From Paracidovorax cattleyae (GTDB taxonomy: Bacteria; Pseudomonadota; Gammaproteobacteria; Burkholderiales; Burkholderiaceae_C), in assembly GCF_900104515.1 (NCBI RefSeq), contig NZ_FNJL01000028.1, forward strand, positions 1 through 64,000: a DNA stretch of 64,000 nucleotides. The letters run 5' to 3'. Positions within the stretch are counted from its first letter, which is position 1. Every line of letters begins with the position of its first letter. The notes below the pieces were generated by a model. The model worked only from the letters and a program-made list of their open reading frames with translations, was not told the DNA's origin and did no database searches. Below are positions 18,544 through 26,230 of this stretch, piece after piece. The position numbers and the translations under genes were made by a program.

Positions 18544-19125
18544 ATGACGCGCCCACTTCGCCTGGCCGCAGTCTCCGGCGGGCTGCAATCTCCCTCCAGG
18601 ACCGCCACGCTGGCAGAGCACCTGCTGGACCTGATCGCGCAGGACGTACCTTGCGAACAGCACCTGGTCGAGCTGGGCCGGCTCGCACCGCAGTTCGCGG
18701 GCGCGGTCCGCCGGACCGAGCTGCCCGATGCGGTGGAGCGGGAGCTCGCGACCGTCGAACAGGCCGATGTCCTGGTAGTGGCGACACCGGTGTACCGCGG
18801 CTCCTACAGCGGCCTGTTCAAGCACTTCTTCGATTTCATCGACCAGGACGCCCTGATCGACAAGCCCGTCCTGCTGGCGGCCACCGGCGGCAGCGAGCGC
18901 CATGCGCTGGTGATCGAGCACCAGCTGCGGCCGCTGTTCAGCTTCTTCCAGGCGCGTACGCTGCCGCTCGGCGTCTATGCGACCGACAAGGACTTCTTGG
19001 ACTACCGGCTACGGGACGAAGCCCTGGCGGAGCGGGCGAGGCTGGCCGTCGAAAGGGCATTGCCGTTGCTGGGGTTGGCGCGCGCAGCCAGGCCCCTCCC
19101 GATGGAAGAGCTGGCCGAAGCCTGA
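18544..19125 (+). CDS. msuE: NAD(P)H-dependent FMN reductase (MsuE-like)
   Basis: A 193-residue flavodoxin-like NADPH_dep_FMN_red protein with the phosphate-binding SGGLQSPSRTATLAEHLL loop and the flavin-binding TPVYRGSYSGLFKHFFDF motif. It supplies reduced flavin to flavin-dependent oxygenases. Here the likely partner is the MesX protein encoded 47 bp downstream, rather than an alkanesulfonate monooxygenase, because no ssu genes are nearby. AGGAAGGA just upstream fixes the ATG at 18544. Confidence 0.88.
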   Translation: MTRPLRLAAVSGGLQSPSRTATLAEHLLDLIAQDVPCEQHLVELGRLAPQFAGAVRRTELPDAVERELATVEQADVLVVATPVYRGSYSGLFKHFFDFIDQDALIDKPVLLAATGGSERHALVIEHQLRPLFSFFQARTLPLGVYATDKDFLDYRLRDEALAERARLAVERALPLLGLARAARPLPMEELAEA

Positions 19126-19171
19126 AGCATGAACCCACCCATCACCCAAGAACCTGCCCACTGGAACTGCG

Positions 19172-20155
19172 ATGCACCAGGAACTCCAATTCACGCTCAA
19201 GAGCATCTGTTTCGATGAGGACTACCAGCCATCGGACAGCACGCGCATCACCACGAACTTCGCGAACCTGGCCCGGGGACCGAACCGCCGGCAGAACCTG
19301 CGCAACACGCTCAGGATGATCGACAACCGCTTCAATGACCTCGCGCACTGGGACAACCCGGCGGGCGATCGCTATGCCGTCGCGCTGGAGATCGTCTCCG
19401 TCGAGATGCGCATCGGCGCCGCCGGCGGCAACGGCACGTTCCCGTTGATCGAGATCCTGAAGACCAGCATGCTCGACAGGCAGACGAACCAACGCATCGA
19501 CGGCATCGCGGGGAACAATTTTTCCTCGTATGTCCGCGATTACGACTTCAGCGTCCTGCTGCCGGACTACAACGCCGATCGTGCGGAGTTCGGCACCCCG
19601 GACGACTTCGGGGACCTGCATGGAAAGCTGTTCAAGCAGTTCGCCCGATCGGACGCCTACAGCCAGCACTTCAGCAAGCCACCCGTCATCTGCATCAGCG
19701 TGTCCACCAGCAGGACGTACGAGCGGACCGGCAACCGGCATCCCGTGCTGGGCATCGAGTACCGACAGGACGAGCTGTCCTCGACCGACCGGTATTTCGC
19801 CAAGATGGGGATGCAGGTCCGTTTCTTCATGCCCCCGAATAGCGTGGCACCGTTGGCGTTCTACTTCCACGGCGACCTGCCGAACGACTACACGCCTCTG
19901 GAACTGATCGGCACCATCAGCACCATGGAGACGTTCCAGAAGATCTACCGCCCGGAGATCTACAACGCCAACTCGGCCGCCGGCGCGCTCTATCGACCGA
20001 GCCTGAAAAACCAGGACTACTCGCTGACGCAGATCGTGTATGACCGGGTCGAGCGCAGCCAGCTGGCGGTCCAGCAGGGCAGGTTCGCGGAGGAGCACTT
20101 CATCAAGCCGTACAGGAACGTGCTGGACCGATGGGCGGCCGCCTGCCCGCTCTGA
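19172..20155 (+). CDS. mesX: MesX (DUF1852), putative oxygenase partner of MesD
   Basis: A 327-residue soluble protein of the DUF1852 family, recognisable by FTLKSICFDEDYQPSDSTRI at the N terminus, TTNFANLARG and the GNNFSSYVRDYDFSVLLPDYN segment. It has no signal peptide or membrane helix. In Acinetobacter the protein is needed for the activity of the folate-independent methionine synthase MesD and is thought to use oxygen and reduced flavin. The gene order msuE-mesX-mesD matches that role. The biochemical mechanism is not readable from the sequence. Confidence 0.85.
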   Translation: MHQELQFTLKSICFDEDYQPSDSTRITTNFANLARGPNRRQNLRNTLRMIDNRFNDLAHWDNPAGDRYAVALEIVSVEMRIGAAGGNGTFPLIEILKTSMLDRQTNQRIDGIAGNNFSSYVRDYDFSVLLPDYNADRAEFGTPDDFGDLHGKLFKQFARSDAYSQHFSKPPVICISVSTSRTYERTGNRHPVLGIEYRQDELSSTDRYFAKMGMQVRFFMPPNSVAPLAFYFHGDLPNDYTPLELIGTISTMETFQKIYRPEIYNANSAAGALYRPSLKNQDYSLTQIVYDRVERSQLAVQQGRFAEEHFIKPYRNVLDRWAAACPL

Positions 20156-20204
20156 ATGCCGCCCGCCCCGACCATTTCTCTTTATTTGAAAGGATTCCCC
20201 CCCG

Positions 20205-21230
20205 ATGTTCGAAACCTCCATTGCCGGCAGCCTCCCGAAGCCCGCCTGGCTGGCCGAAACCCACAAGCTCTGGCCCCAGTGGAGGGCCGAGGGCGAGGCA
20301 TTGCGCCAGGCCAAGGCCGACGCGACGCTGCTGTGGATCAAGGCCCAGGAAGACGCGGGCCTGGACATCGTGTGCGACGGTGAGCAGTCGCGCCAGCACT
20401 TCGTGCACGGCTTCCTCGAGCAGGTCGAAGGCATCGACTTCGAGCACAAGGTGAAGATGGGCATCCGCGACAACCGCTACGACGCGATGGTGCCGCAGGT
20501 GGTCTCGAGCCTGCGCCTGAAAGGCCGCGTGCACGCCTTCGAGGCGCAGCTGGCGCGCGCCCACACGAAAAAGAAGCTGAAATTCACCCTGCCGGGCCCG
20601 ATGACCATCGTCGATACCGTGGCGGACCGCTTCTACGGCGACAAGGTGAAAATGGCTTTCGCGTTCGCGGAACTGCTCAACCAGGAAGCGCTCGCCCTGC
20701 AGGCCGATGGCGTGGACATCATCCAGTTCGACGAGCCCGCCTTCAATGTGTACATGAAGGATGCTGCCGACTGGGGCGTGCAGGCGCTCGAGCGCGCGGC
20801 GCAGGGACTGACCTGCACGACGGCCGTGCACATCTGCTACGGCTACGGCATCAAAGCCAATACCGACTGGAAGAGCACGCTGGGCGACGAATGGCGCCAG
20901 TACGAGACGGTGTTCCCCGCGCTGGCCCGAAGCCGCATCGATCAGGTGAGCCTGGAATGCATCCATTCCCACGTGCCGCCCGACCTGATGCGGCTGCTGG
21001 CCGGCAAGGACGTGATGGTCGGTGTGATCGACGTGGCGAGCGACGTGGTCGAGACGCCGGAGGAGGTGGCCGACACCATCGGCCGCGCCCTCGAGTTCGT
21101 GCCGAAGGAGCGGCTGTTTCCATGCACCAATTGCGGACTGGCCCCGATGGGGCGCGACGTGGCGTGGCGCAAGCTCCAGGCGCTGGCGGAAGGCTCGAAA
21201 CTGGCGAAAGAGCGGCTGGCCACGGCGTGA
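20205..21230 (+). CDS. mesD: MesD, folate-independent cobalamin-independent methionine synthase
   Basis: A 341-residue protein covering only the catalytic C-terminal barrel of MetE. The folate-binding N-terminal half of MetE (about 400 residues) is absent. Zinc ligands align: His209 and Cys211 in AVHICYGYG, Glu251 in SLECIHSH and Cys310 in CTNCGLAP. It makes methionine from homocysteine with a methyl donor that is not 5-methyltetrahydrofolate. It follows mesX by 49 bp. Calling it MesD rather than another core-MetE family rests on the adjacent mesX. Confidence 0.85.
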   Translation: MFETSIAGSLPKPAWLAETHKLWPQWRAEGEALRQAKADATLLWIKAQEDAGLDIVCDGEQSRQHFVHGFLEQVEGIDFEHKVKMGIRDNRYDAMVPQVVSSLRLKGRVHAFEAQLARAHTKKKLKFTLPGPMTIVDTVADRFYGDKVKMAFAFAELLNQEALALQADGVDIIQFDEPAFNVYMKDAADWGVQALERAAQGLTCTTAVHICYGYGIKANTDWKSTLGDEWRQYETVFPALARSRIDQVSLECIHSHVPPDLMRLLAGKDVMVGVIDVASDVVETPEEVADTIGRALEFVPKERLFPCTNCGLAPMGRDVAWRKLQALAEGSKLAKERLATA

Positions 21231-21240
21231 AGCCATCGGG

Positions 21241-21927
21241 TCATCGCTTCGGCGAGGCGCCAAATAGATGCTCTCGGCAGGCGCCTGCCCTCTGTGCATT
21301 GCGCCGGGCCAGTGCATCCTGCAGTGCGGCATGAAAGCGCTCGGCCGCTACGTCGAGCGGCCAGGGCTCCCAGGGTGTGTCGCCGTATCGGGCCGCCAGC
21401 GGGTCGATGCCCATCACGGGCGCATCGATGCGCAGAATGTCGCGTACCTCGCCATGCGTCCAGCCTACGCAATGCACGGCCTCGGTGGCTGCGGCGGCCA
21501 GATCCGCCGCCTTGTGCAGCCGGTGGCCCTCCGGCGTCCAGTCCGGCAAACCGTAGCGCTGCGCGACCGCCTGCATGAGCCGGTCCGCCACGGCGCGGAA
21601 GGGTTCGCCCAGCACGGCCTTCAGCGGCGAGATGCAATCGAACCCCAGGAAACCTTCTTCCGCGTCGTGCAGGATTTCCTGCAGTTCTTCCCCGGCGCTC
21701 AGCGGCCCCGGAGCGACGGCTCGCCGGAGCTCCAGCACCAGCAGCGAATGCTGCGCGACCGACAACGGCAGCGGCCACGCCGACTCGCCGCCCCAGCGGG
21801 CCGTGCGCGACAGCCGCACCGCCAGGTCCCTGTCGGTCCACGCGCCAGGGTCCGGATCGATCAGGTCGAGGTGCGCGCCGGAGGGCAGTCGCATCCAGGC
21901 GCGGGGAAGCAGGGAGCCGGAATTCAT
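21241..21927 (-). CDS. HD-domain phosphohydrolase (YfbR-like)
   Basis: A 228-residue protein with the HD-superfamily metal site: VAQHSLLV, then EILHDAEEGFLG. It resembles YfbR-type 5'-deoxynucleotidases and other small HD hydrolases. The ATG at 21927 is chosen because upstream residues overlap the integrase 3' region and look random. The gene lies 22 bp from the integrase stop and 10 bp from mesD (convergent). It is likely the chromosomal gene flanking the integrated element. Confidence 0.75.
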   Translation of the reverse strand: MNSGSLLPRAWMRLPSGAHLDLIDPDPGAWTDRDLAVRLSRTARWGGESAWPLPLSVAQHSLLVLELRRAVAPGPLSAGEELQEILHDAEEGFLGFDCISPLKAVLGEPFRAVADRLMQAVAQRYGLPDWTPEGHRLHKAADLAAAATEAVHCVGWTHGEVRDILRIDAPVMGIDPLAARYGDTPWEPWPLDVAAERFHAALQDALARRNAQRAGACREHLFGASPKR

Positions 21928-21949
21928 GCCTGCATTGTGCGGGGCAAAT

Positions 21950-23068
21950 TCAGGACCGGTCGGGCGGTGCCTTGGGGTCGAGCAGATGGGCCGCCTGGCT
22001 CGACCCGGTCGAACGGAAATACCCCATGACGGTCGCAACGCTGCGGTGCCCCGTCATGGCCATCGTGTCGGCCAGGGGCACGTTCTGGGACGCCGCCTCG
22101 GTGACGAAGCCCGACCGCAGCGAATGCGCGGAGTAGTCCTCGGACAGCCCGGCGGCCCGCGCGCGTTCCTTGACGATGTCGCGCACCGCGGCAGGGGACA
22201 GCGCACCCGCCAGCCTGCCGCCCTTCAATACCCGCCGGAACACCGGCCCCTCCGTGATGCGCGCGGCTTCCACCCAGGCCTGCAGGGCTTCTCCGGCCAT
22301 GCCGGCGATGGGTTTGTAGTTTTCCGGCCGGTCCGCCGCGTGCTGGTTGGTCTTGGAGTGGGCCAGCACGAACGTGAACGACGACACCCCGTGCCGCCGC
22401 AGGTGCTTCATGTCGGCGCCGGCAACTTCCGAACGGCGCCGCCCGCCGCTGGCGAACGCGAAAAGAAGCAGGGCGCGGTCCCGCAGGCCCTTGAGCGTTG
22501 ACAGGTCGCAGGTTTCCAGCATGGCCATCAGCGGGTCCTTCGTCAGCGCGTCCTTCTTCCGGGGCAGGTCGCCACGCTTGCCGTAGGCCCGGCGAGTCTT
22601 GGCCAGCAGGTCGCGGATCTTCGCGTCCTGGCAGGGATTCTCGACCTCCTTGAGTTGGTGGGTTTTCGAGAGCACCGCGATCCGGTGCACCAGCGTGTTG
22701 AGGGCCATGGGGCCCGGCTTGCCCTTGAACCCGGCCTGCACCAGGACCGCATCGATCGCGGGCGGCAATTCGTGGAGCAGCCCGTCGGCCGAGCTACGCT
22801 GGGCGTGGTCCACGATGAACTGCAGCACCGCGGCCGGCGGCACGGGGAGCGTGATCGGCTGCCCATAGCGCAGGTTGAACCAGGCCGCCCAGTACCGCAG
22901 GGCAGAGCGGTAACTCGCCAGGGTGTTGGCCGACTCGCCTTCGCGCATCAGCTCCTCCACGGCCTGCGCAGTCGCGTCGGACAGCATTTCCGGCTGCAGC
23001 GCGGGCAGGTTTCCCGGTTTGGGCAGGGGCATGGGCACGCGAGAACCAGGCGATTTGCGTGTTTTCAT
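21950..23068 (-). CDS. Tyrosine recombinase / site-specific integrase
   Basis: A 372-residue phage-type integrase. An N-terminal SAM-like core-binding domain lies at about residues 30-110 (GESANTLASYRSALRYWAAW). The catalytic domain shows Arg212 in GGRRRSEV, His315-x-x-Arg318 in SAHSLRSGF, His341 in TGHRSV and the nucleophile Tyr350 in MGYFRS. All key residues are present, so it may be active. It is transcribed toward the left edge of the element from a promoter region shared with kfrA. Confidence 0.92.
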   Translation of the reverse strand: MKTRKSPGSRVPMPLPKPGNLPALQPEMLSDATAQAVEELMREGESANTLASYRSALRYWAAWFNLRYGQPITLPVPPAAVLQFIVDHAQRSSADGLLHELPPAIDAVLVQAGFKGKPGPMALNTLVHRIAVLSKTHQLKEVENPCQDAKIRDLLAKTRRAYGKRGDLPRKKDALTKDPLMAMLETCDLSTLKGLRDRALLLFAFASGGRRRSEVAGADMKHLRRHGVSSFTFVLAHSKTNQHAADRPENYKPIAGMAGEALQAWVEAARITEGPVFRRVLKGGRLAGALSPAAVRDIVKERARAAGLSEDYSAHSLRSGFVTEAASQNVPLADTMAMTGHRSVATVMGYFRSTGSSQAAHLLDPKAPPDRS

Positions 23069-23074
23069 ACATAC

Positions 23075-23094
23075 AATGTATTGTTTTATACATT
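23075..23094. promoter_or_regulatory. Inverted repeat in the integrase promoter
   Basis: AATGTAT (23075-23081) and ATACATT (23088-23094) are perfect inverted arms with a 6-base spacer, 7 bp upstream of the integrase start. The surrounding 35 bp is AT-rich against a GC-rich background. It is a candidate operator for an element-encoded repressor. Confidence 0.5.
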
Positions 23095-23109
23095 ACATGT
23101 CACGTCACT

Positions 23110-23132
23110 CACGATAAGAACCTCTTATCGTG
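23110..23132. promoter_or_regulatory. kfrA: Palindromic operator upstream of kfrA
   Basis: CACGATAAGA (23110-23119) and TCTTATCGTG (23123-23132) form a perfect 10-bp inverted repeat around ACC, 27 bp before the kfrA ATG and 42 bp from the integrase start. KfrA proteins are known to bind inverted repeats at their own promoters, so autoregulation and co-control of the integrase are likely. Confidence 0.75.
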
Positions 23133-23158
23133 GGTAATTGCAGGAAGGGGAGAGGACG

Positions 23159-24145
23159 ATGCCAGCCAAAATGCTGAGAGGACCGCGCGGTGTGCAGATG
23201 GAAGAGGTCTGGGCGGCGGCCGATGCGGTGCTCGCGCTGGGCGAGCGCCCCACCGTCGAAAGGGTGCGGCACCAACTGGGCAGGGGGTCGCCGAACACGG
23301 TGGGGCCCATGCTCGACAGCTGGTACGCGACGCTGGCCAGGCGGCTCCAGGCGCCGGCAGACACCCCGGACCCCGCGGAAGGTGTCGAGCAAGCCTTGCC
23401 CGCACCCGTTGTCCGGGCGGCGAAAGCGCTGTGGGCCCGGGCGCTGCAGCAGGCGGACGAATCGGCGGCCGCCCGTCTCGCCCAGTCCCGCGCCGGACTG
23501 GATGCACAGGCCGAAGCCCTGCGCCTGATCCAGGACGAGCTGGCGCGGGAAAAGCAACGCCTGGACGACCGTGGAGAGGCCTACGTGGTCGCCCTGCAGG
23601 CCCGCGACGCCCAGATCGCCGAAGCGGCGCGGCAGGCCCGGGAACTGCAGCAGCAATTCCTGGCCTGCCGGCAGCAGCTGGACACGGCCCGTTCCGACAA
23701 CGCCCAACTGCGCAAGACCGCGGACGCGGACCGGAAACGCCAGGAAGCCCGGGAAGCAGACCACCAGGCCGAACGTGCCCGCCTCGAAGAACGGGCCCAG
23801 GCCCAGGAACGCCGGCTCCACGCCGAAGTGGACCGGGCCCGCCAGGAATCCCGGCGGCTGGCGCTCCAGCTGGAAAGCGAACAGAAGAAATCCGCCAAGG
23901 CGCTCTCCGATGCCCGGGACCGGGCGCGGGCACTCGAAGGCCAGGTCGGCACGCTGCACGCCGACAATGCCAACCTCGCGCAGGACCTGCAGGCGGTCCG
24001 GGATGAGGCCCGGCAACTGCAGCGCAAGCTCGACGATCGCAGCGGCGAGATGCTGGCCATGCTGAGTGAGTTGAGGGACAGGTTGCCGGTCAGCTCGCCT
24101 AAAAGGACGGCGGCCTCGACGAGGGTCAGGAAGGCAAAAGGGTGA
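23159..24145 (+). CDS. kfrA: KfrA-like DNA-binding coiled-coil protein
   Basis: A 328-residue protein with an N-terminal KfrA_N DNA-binding domain (GVQMEEVWAAADAVLALGERPTVERVRHQLG, then GSPNTVGPMLDSW). A long alanine/glutamine/arginine-rich coiled coil spans about residues 90-305, followed by a basic tail. KfrA of plasmids represses its own gene and helps stable inheritance. Its presence hints that this element can exist as a plasmid-like replicon, which is inference. The ATG at 23159 follows a GGAAGGGGAGAGG ribosome site; a TTG start seven codons earlier is less likely. Confidence 0.85.
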   Translation: MPAKMLRGPRGVQMEEVWAAADAVLALGERPTVERVRHQLGRGSPNTVGPMLDSWYATLARRLQAPADTPDPAEGVEQALPAPVVRAAKALWARALQQADESAAARLAQSRAGLDAQAEALRLIQDELAREKQRLDDRGEAYVVALQARDAQIAEAARQARELQQQFLACRQQLDTARSDNAQLRKTADADRKRQEAREADHQAERARLEERAQAQERRLHAEVDRARQESRRLALQLESEQKKSAKALSDARDRARALEGQVGTLHADNANLAQDLQAVRDEARQLQRKLDDRSGEMLAMLSELRDRLPVSSPKRTAASTRVRKAKG

Positions 24146-24319
24146 AGACACTGGGGGTGGCTTGCTGCACGATGGTGAGGACTCCCGAGTCTGCATCGGT
24201 TTTATAGTTTGACATAATATACATCGTATCTACCTGATTATCGCCATCGCCAGCGTCGCCGGAATCTTGATCCGCAGATCCCCCCGTATCTACGCCAGGA
24301 CGCCTGCCGTACTGGCGGC

Positions 24320-24700
24320 ATGAAGCAACTGGCACCCCGCGCGCTGCCCGCTCTGTCGCAGCTCCTGCCCGACCTGGGCAACCCATCACCCGCCGAGCTG
24401 GCCCGTTACCTGGGGGTCAGCGTGCGCACCGCGTACGGCTGGAAGGCCCTCGACAGGGCTCCGCGGGCCGTACTGCTGGCCCTTTTTTGGGAATCGAGTT
24501 ACGGCCTGTCCACGCTGGACTGCGAGCTCCACAACACCGCGATGGTGTGGAAAAACCTGAGTGAATCACAGGGTCTTGAAATGGCGAATTTGCGGGCACG
24601 CATCGCCCGACTGGAGCGCATCGGGGACTTCGGCTGCGCCAACGACCCCCATGAAAAAGGGCCGCACGCGGCGGCCCTTTTCGTCAGCGGCGCTTCTTGA
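24320..24700 (+). CDS. Small helix-turn-helix phage-type DNA-binding protein
   Basis: A 126-residue protein with a helix-turn-helix at about residues 24-45 (SPAELARYLGVSVRTAYGWKALDRAP) followed by RAVLLALFWESSYGLSTLDCE. I have seen this arrangement in small phage and prophage DNA-binding proteins. It converges on the leftward virion cassette. Its last 15 or so codons run through the terminator hairpin at 24655-24681, so the C-terminal tail (HEKGPHAAALF) is dictated by that hairpin. A regulatory role within the element is likely but unproven. Confidence 0.7.
   Translation: MKQLAPRALPALSQLLPDLGNPSPAELARYLGVSVRTAYGWKALDRAPRAVLLALFWESSYGLSTLDCELHNTAMVWKNLSESQGLEMANLRARIARLERIGDFGCANDPHEKGPHAAALFVSGAS
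24655..24681. terminator. Bidirectional terminator ending the virion cassette and the HTH gene
   Basis: AAAAGGGCCGC (24655-24665) pairs perfectly with GCGGCCCTTTT (24671-24681) around a 5-base loop. A-run and T-run flank the stem on both sides, so it can stop transcription from either strand. It lies 3 bp after the stop of the 23-residue basic peptide gene. Confidence 0.85.
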
Positions 24701-24755
24701 AGCGGCCGTTCTTCCCCCGCGGCGGGGTGCGCTTGCGCGTGCGTTTGCGTGCCAT
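24684..24755 (-). CDS. 23-residue arginine/lysine-rich peptide (possible DNA-condensing virion peptide)
   Basis: A very short gene with a strong GGAG ribosome site, starting 12 bp after the preceding gene and ending 3 bp before the terminator hairpin. The product starts MARKRTRKRTPPRGKNG and ends FKKRR. Thirteen of 23 residues are Arg or Lys, and none is acidic. Tiny basic peptides that neutralise packaged DNA are known from microviruses (protein J/VP8) and are found in other tailless phages. That role here is inferred from composition and position. Confidence 0.6.
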   Translation of the reverse strand: MARKRTRKRTPPRGKNGRFKKRR

Positions 24756-24767
24756 GGCTTTCTCCTT

Positions 24768-24923
24768 TCAGTGGGTGCCTGGTTCGCCCCAGGCGTTGCG
24801 GATGAAGGTCCGGCCCTGGGGCCAGTTGGACATGATCACGGCCGCCAGCAGCGCGCCGCAGATCAGGATGATGGTTTCGCGCCCGATTTCCGCAGGCGAC
24901 GGCAGGAAGGCCGGCAGCTTCAC
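24768..24923 (-). CDS. 51-residue single-span membrane protein of the phage-like cassette
   Basis: Starts with GTG at 24923, overlapping the stop of the previous gene (GTGA), so it is translationally coupled. The product has an N-terminal KLPAFLPSPAEIGRE segment, one membrane span (TIILICGALLAAVIM) and a short C-terminal tail SNWPQGRTFIRNAWG. No family recognised. Small single-span proteins are typical of the lysis or membrane part of phages. Confidence 0.6.
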   Translation of the reverse strand: MKLPAFLPSPAEIGRETIILICGALLAAVIMSNWPQGRTFIRNAWGEPGTH

Positions 24924-25087
24924 TTCGACCCCCCGCGCCCATCGATGCGCCGGTGGGCCTCCGTGGCCGAATCCCGGGCCGCGGTGGCGATTTCCAGGGC
25001 ACGGGCAAGGTCAGCCCGGATCGCCCCGTACACGCCCGCTCCGGTGGCGATCATGCCCAAAATCTGGACAAGCAGTTCATGGTTCAC
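24920..25087 (-). CDS. 55-residue membrane/coil protein of the phage-like cassette (possible spanin or holin partner)
   Basis: Starts with GTG at 25087, overlapping the holin-like gene's stop (GTGA). Residues 5-24 form a membrane helix (LLVQILGMIATGAGVYGAIRA), then an amphipathic helix ending in HRRIDGRGGSK. The layout of one span plus a short coil recalls small phage lysis accessory proteins that sit next to holins. No firm homology is visible. Confidence 0.55.
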   Translation of the reverse strand: MNHELLVQILGMIATGAGVYGAIRADLARALEIATAARDSATEAHRRIDGRGGSK

Positions 25088-25275
25088 GGTGCCACCTTCG
25101 GCGCCGTGGCGCCCTTGTCCGGCAGCAGCACGCCGAGGATGCCCGTGGCGGCCACGCCGACCTGCACGGCCAAATCCACCGTGCCCGGCGGCAGGCCGAA
25201 CACGACGCCGAGCGCCGAGATTGCGGCCCAGGTGGACGGCTCGCGCATGCGGCCGAGGATGTATTGCAGCTTCAT
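25084..25275 (-). CDS. Holin-like small membrane protein
   Basis: A 63-residue protein with two hydrophobic segments (WAAISALGVVFGLPPG and VDLAVQVGVAATGILGVLLP) and a charged C terminus (PDKGATAPKVAP). This resembles small phage holins, which open the inner membrane at lysis. It lies between structural genes and the two other tiny membrane genes, and four genes away from the transglycosylase. Confidence 0.6.
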   Translation of the reverse strand: MKLQYILGRMREPSTWAAISALGVVFGLPPGTVDLAVQVGVAATGILGVLLPDKGATAPKVAP

Positions 25276-25287
25276 CTTTTCCCCTCA

Positions 25288-25714
25288 TCAACCCCATACG
25301 CCCGCGCCCGAGTAGTCGGGCACGATGGTTTCGGGCGGCGTGTAGGCGCTGGGGTTGTTGTAGCGCCCGCCCCCCCGTGCTCCACCCAGGCACGGCCGGT
25401 GCCGGCGTCCCCGTGTAGTAGCTGCTGTTGTGATCGTCCTGTTCCGGGTGCAGCCATCGGTAGATGGCGGTACCGAACGTGTCTTGCTCATACCCCGGGA
25501 CGGACTGAACGGCCCGATTGACCGTTTGGTAGGCCACGTTGTCCGGGCTCCATGGCGTGATGGCCGTCGCTGCCTGGCTTCCCCAGGCTGCCAGTTGGTC
25601 CACGTAGCCCCCGGTCCCTGCCACGGCCTGCGATATACGCCGCCCGGCCCACACGACGAGGCCCACGCCGGCGGCCACCAGCACCACGCGCACCGCGAGG
25701 CCCTGCGCGTCCAT
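25288..25714 (-). pseudogene. Membrane-anchored phage protein interrupted by a one-base shift in a seven-base G run
   Basis: Starts with an N-terminal membrane span (VVLVAAGVGLVVWA), then TPWSPDNVAYQTVNRAVQSV and FGTAIYRWLHPEQDD. The frame breaks at a run of seven C on the plus strand (25370-25376, seven G in the gene). With six G the protein would continue as GGGRYNNPSAYTPPETIV and stop at 25288, giving 141 residues. The RYNNPSAY motif recurs in the paralogous gene at 26227-26622, which supports that ending. Either a sequencing error, decay, phase variation or ribosomal frameshifting explains it; read as given, translation runs on into the next genes. Confidence 0.65.
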
Positions 25715-25717
25715 CGG

Positions 25718-26230
25718 TCAGTACCCCATCGCCGCTGCGGCGTTGATGCCGCCGCGCTGCAGGTTGAACATGTAGAGCTCGCTGTCGCTCATCTGGTGCG
25801 TGCTGCCGTCCGCATAGGTGCGTAGGCCCGCGGCGCTGACGGTGGACGAGAAGTCACGCGCCGGAGCCGGCGCCGCCGACATCCCGCCCCAGGCCGCGCC
25901 GGACGACGATGCCACCGGAGCCGGCGCAGCGGCCACGAATACCGACTCGACGCGCTGCGGCTTGACCTGGTTCACCGGGGCCGGCGACGCCGCCACCTTG
26001 TCCGCGACGTGCGCGTTTTTCAGGGCATCTGCGAGCGATGGCATCGTGCCACCCCAGGCCGCCGCCGTGGTGCTGGAGGCATTGCCCAGGGCCGCATTCA
26101 GCGCCCCCGCATTGCTGGTCAGCACGCCCGTGCCCGCGGCCTCGCTGGCGGCCTGCCGCTTGCGCATGTAGAGCAGTGCCACGATGGCCGCCGCAGCGGC
26201 CACGCCGATGACGATTCGCCTCTCCATCAC
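25718..26230 (-). CDS. Membrane-anchored hypothetical protein of the phage-like cassette
   Basis: A 170-residue protein. An N-terminal span (IVIGVAAAAAIVALLYM) is followed by a basic stretch (RKRQ), then a long Ala/Ser/Pro-rich linker with two AAWGG repeats. It ends with a compact tail (LRTYADGSTHQMSDSELYMFNLQRGG). The start overlaps the preceding gene's stop (ATGA). The N-in single-span plus linker layout fits a membrane-attached virion protein. Function unknown. Confidence 0.6.
   Translation of the reverse strand: MMERRIVIGVAAAAAIVALLYMRKRQAASEAAGTGVLTSNAGALNAALGNASSTTAAAWGGTMPSLADALKNAHVADKVAASPAPVNQVKPQRVESVFVAAAPAPVASSSGAAWGGMSAAPAPARDFSSTVSAAGLRTYADGSTHQMSDSELYMFNLQRGGINAAAAMGY

Noticed and set aside
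24126-24389. Small leftward frame and a repeated CGTATCTAC (24225 and 24285) before the HTH gene
   Set aside because: The frame lacks a ribosome site and similarity. The two 9-mers are 60 bp apart but not dyad-symmetric, so I cannot support an operator.
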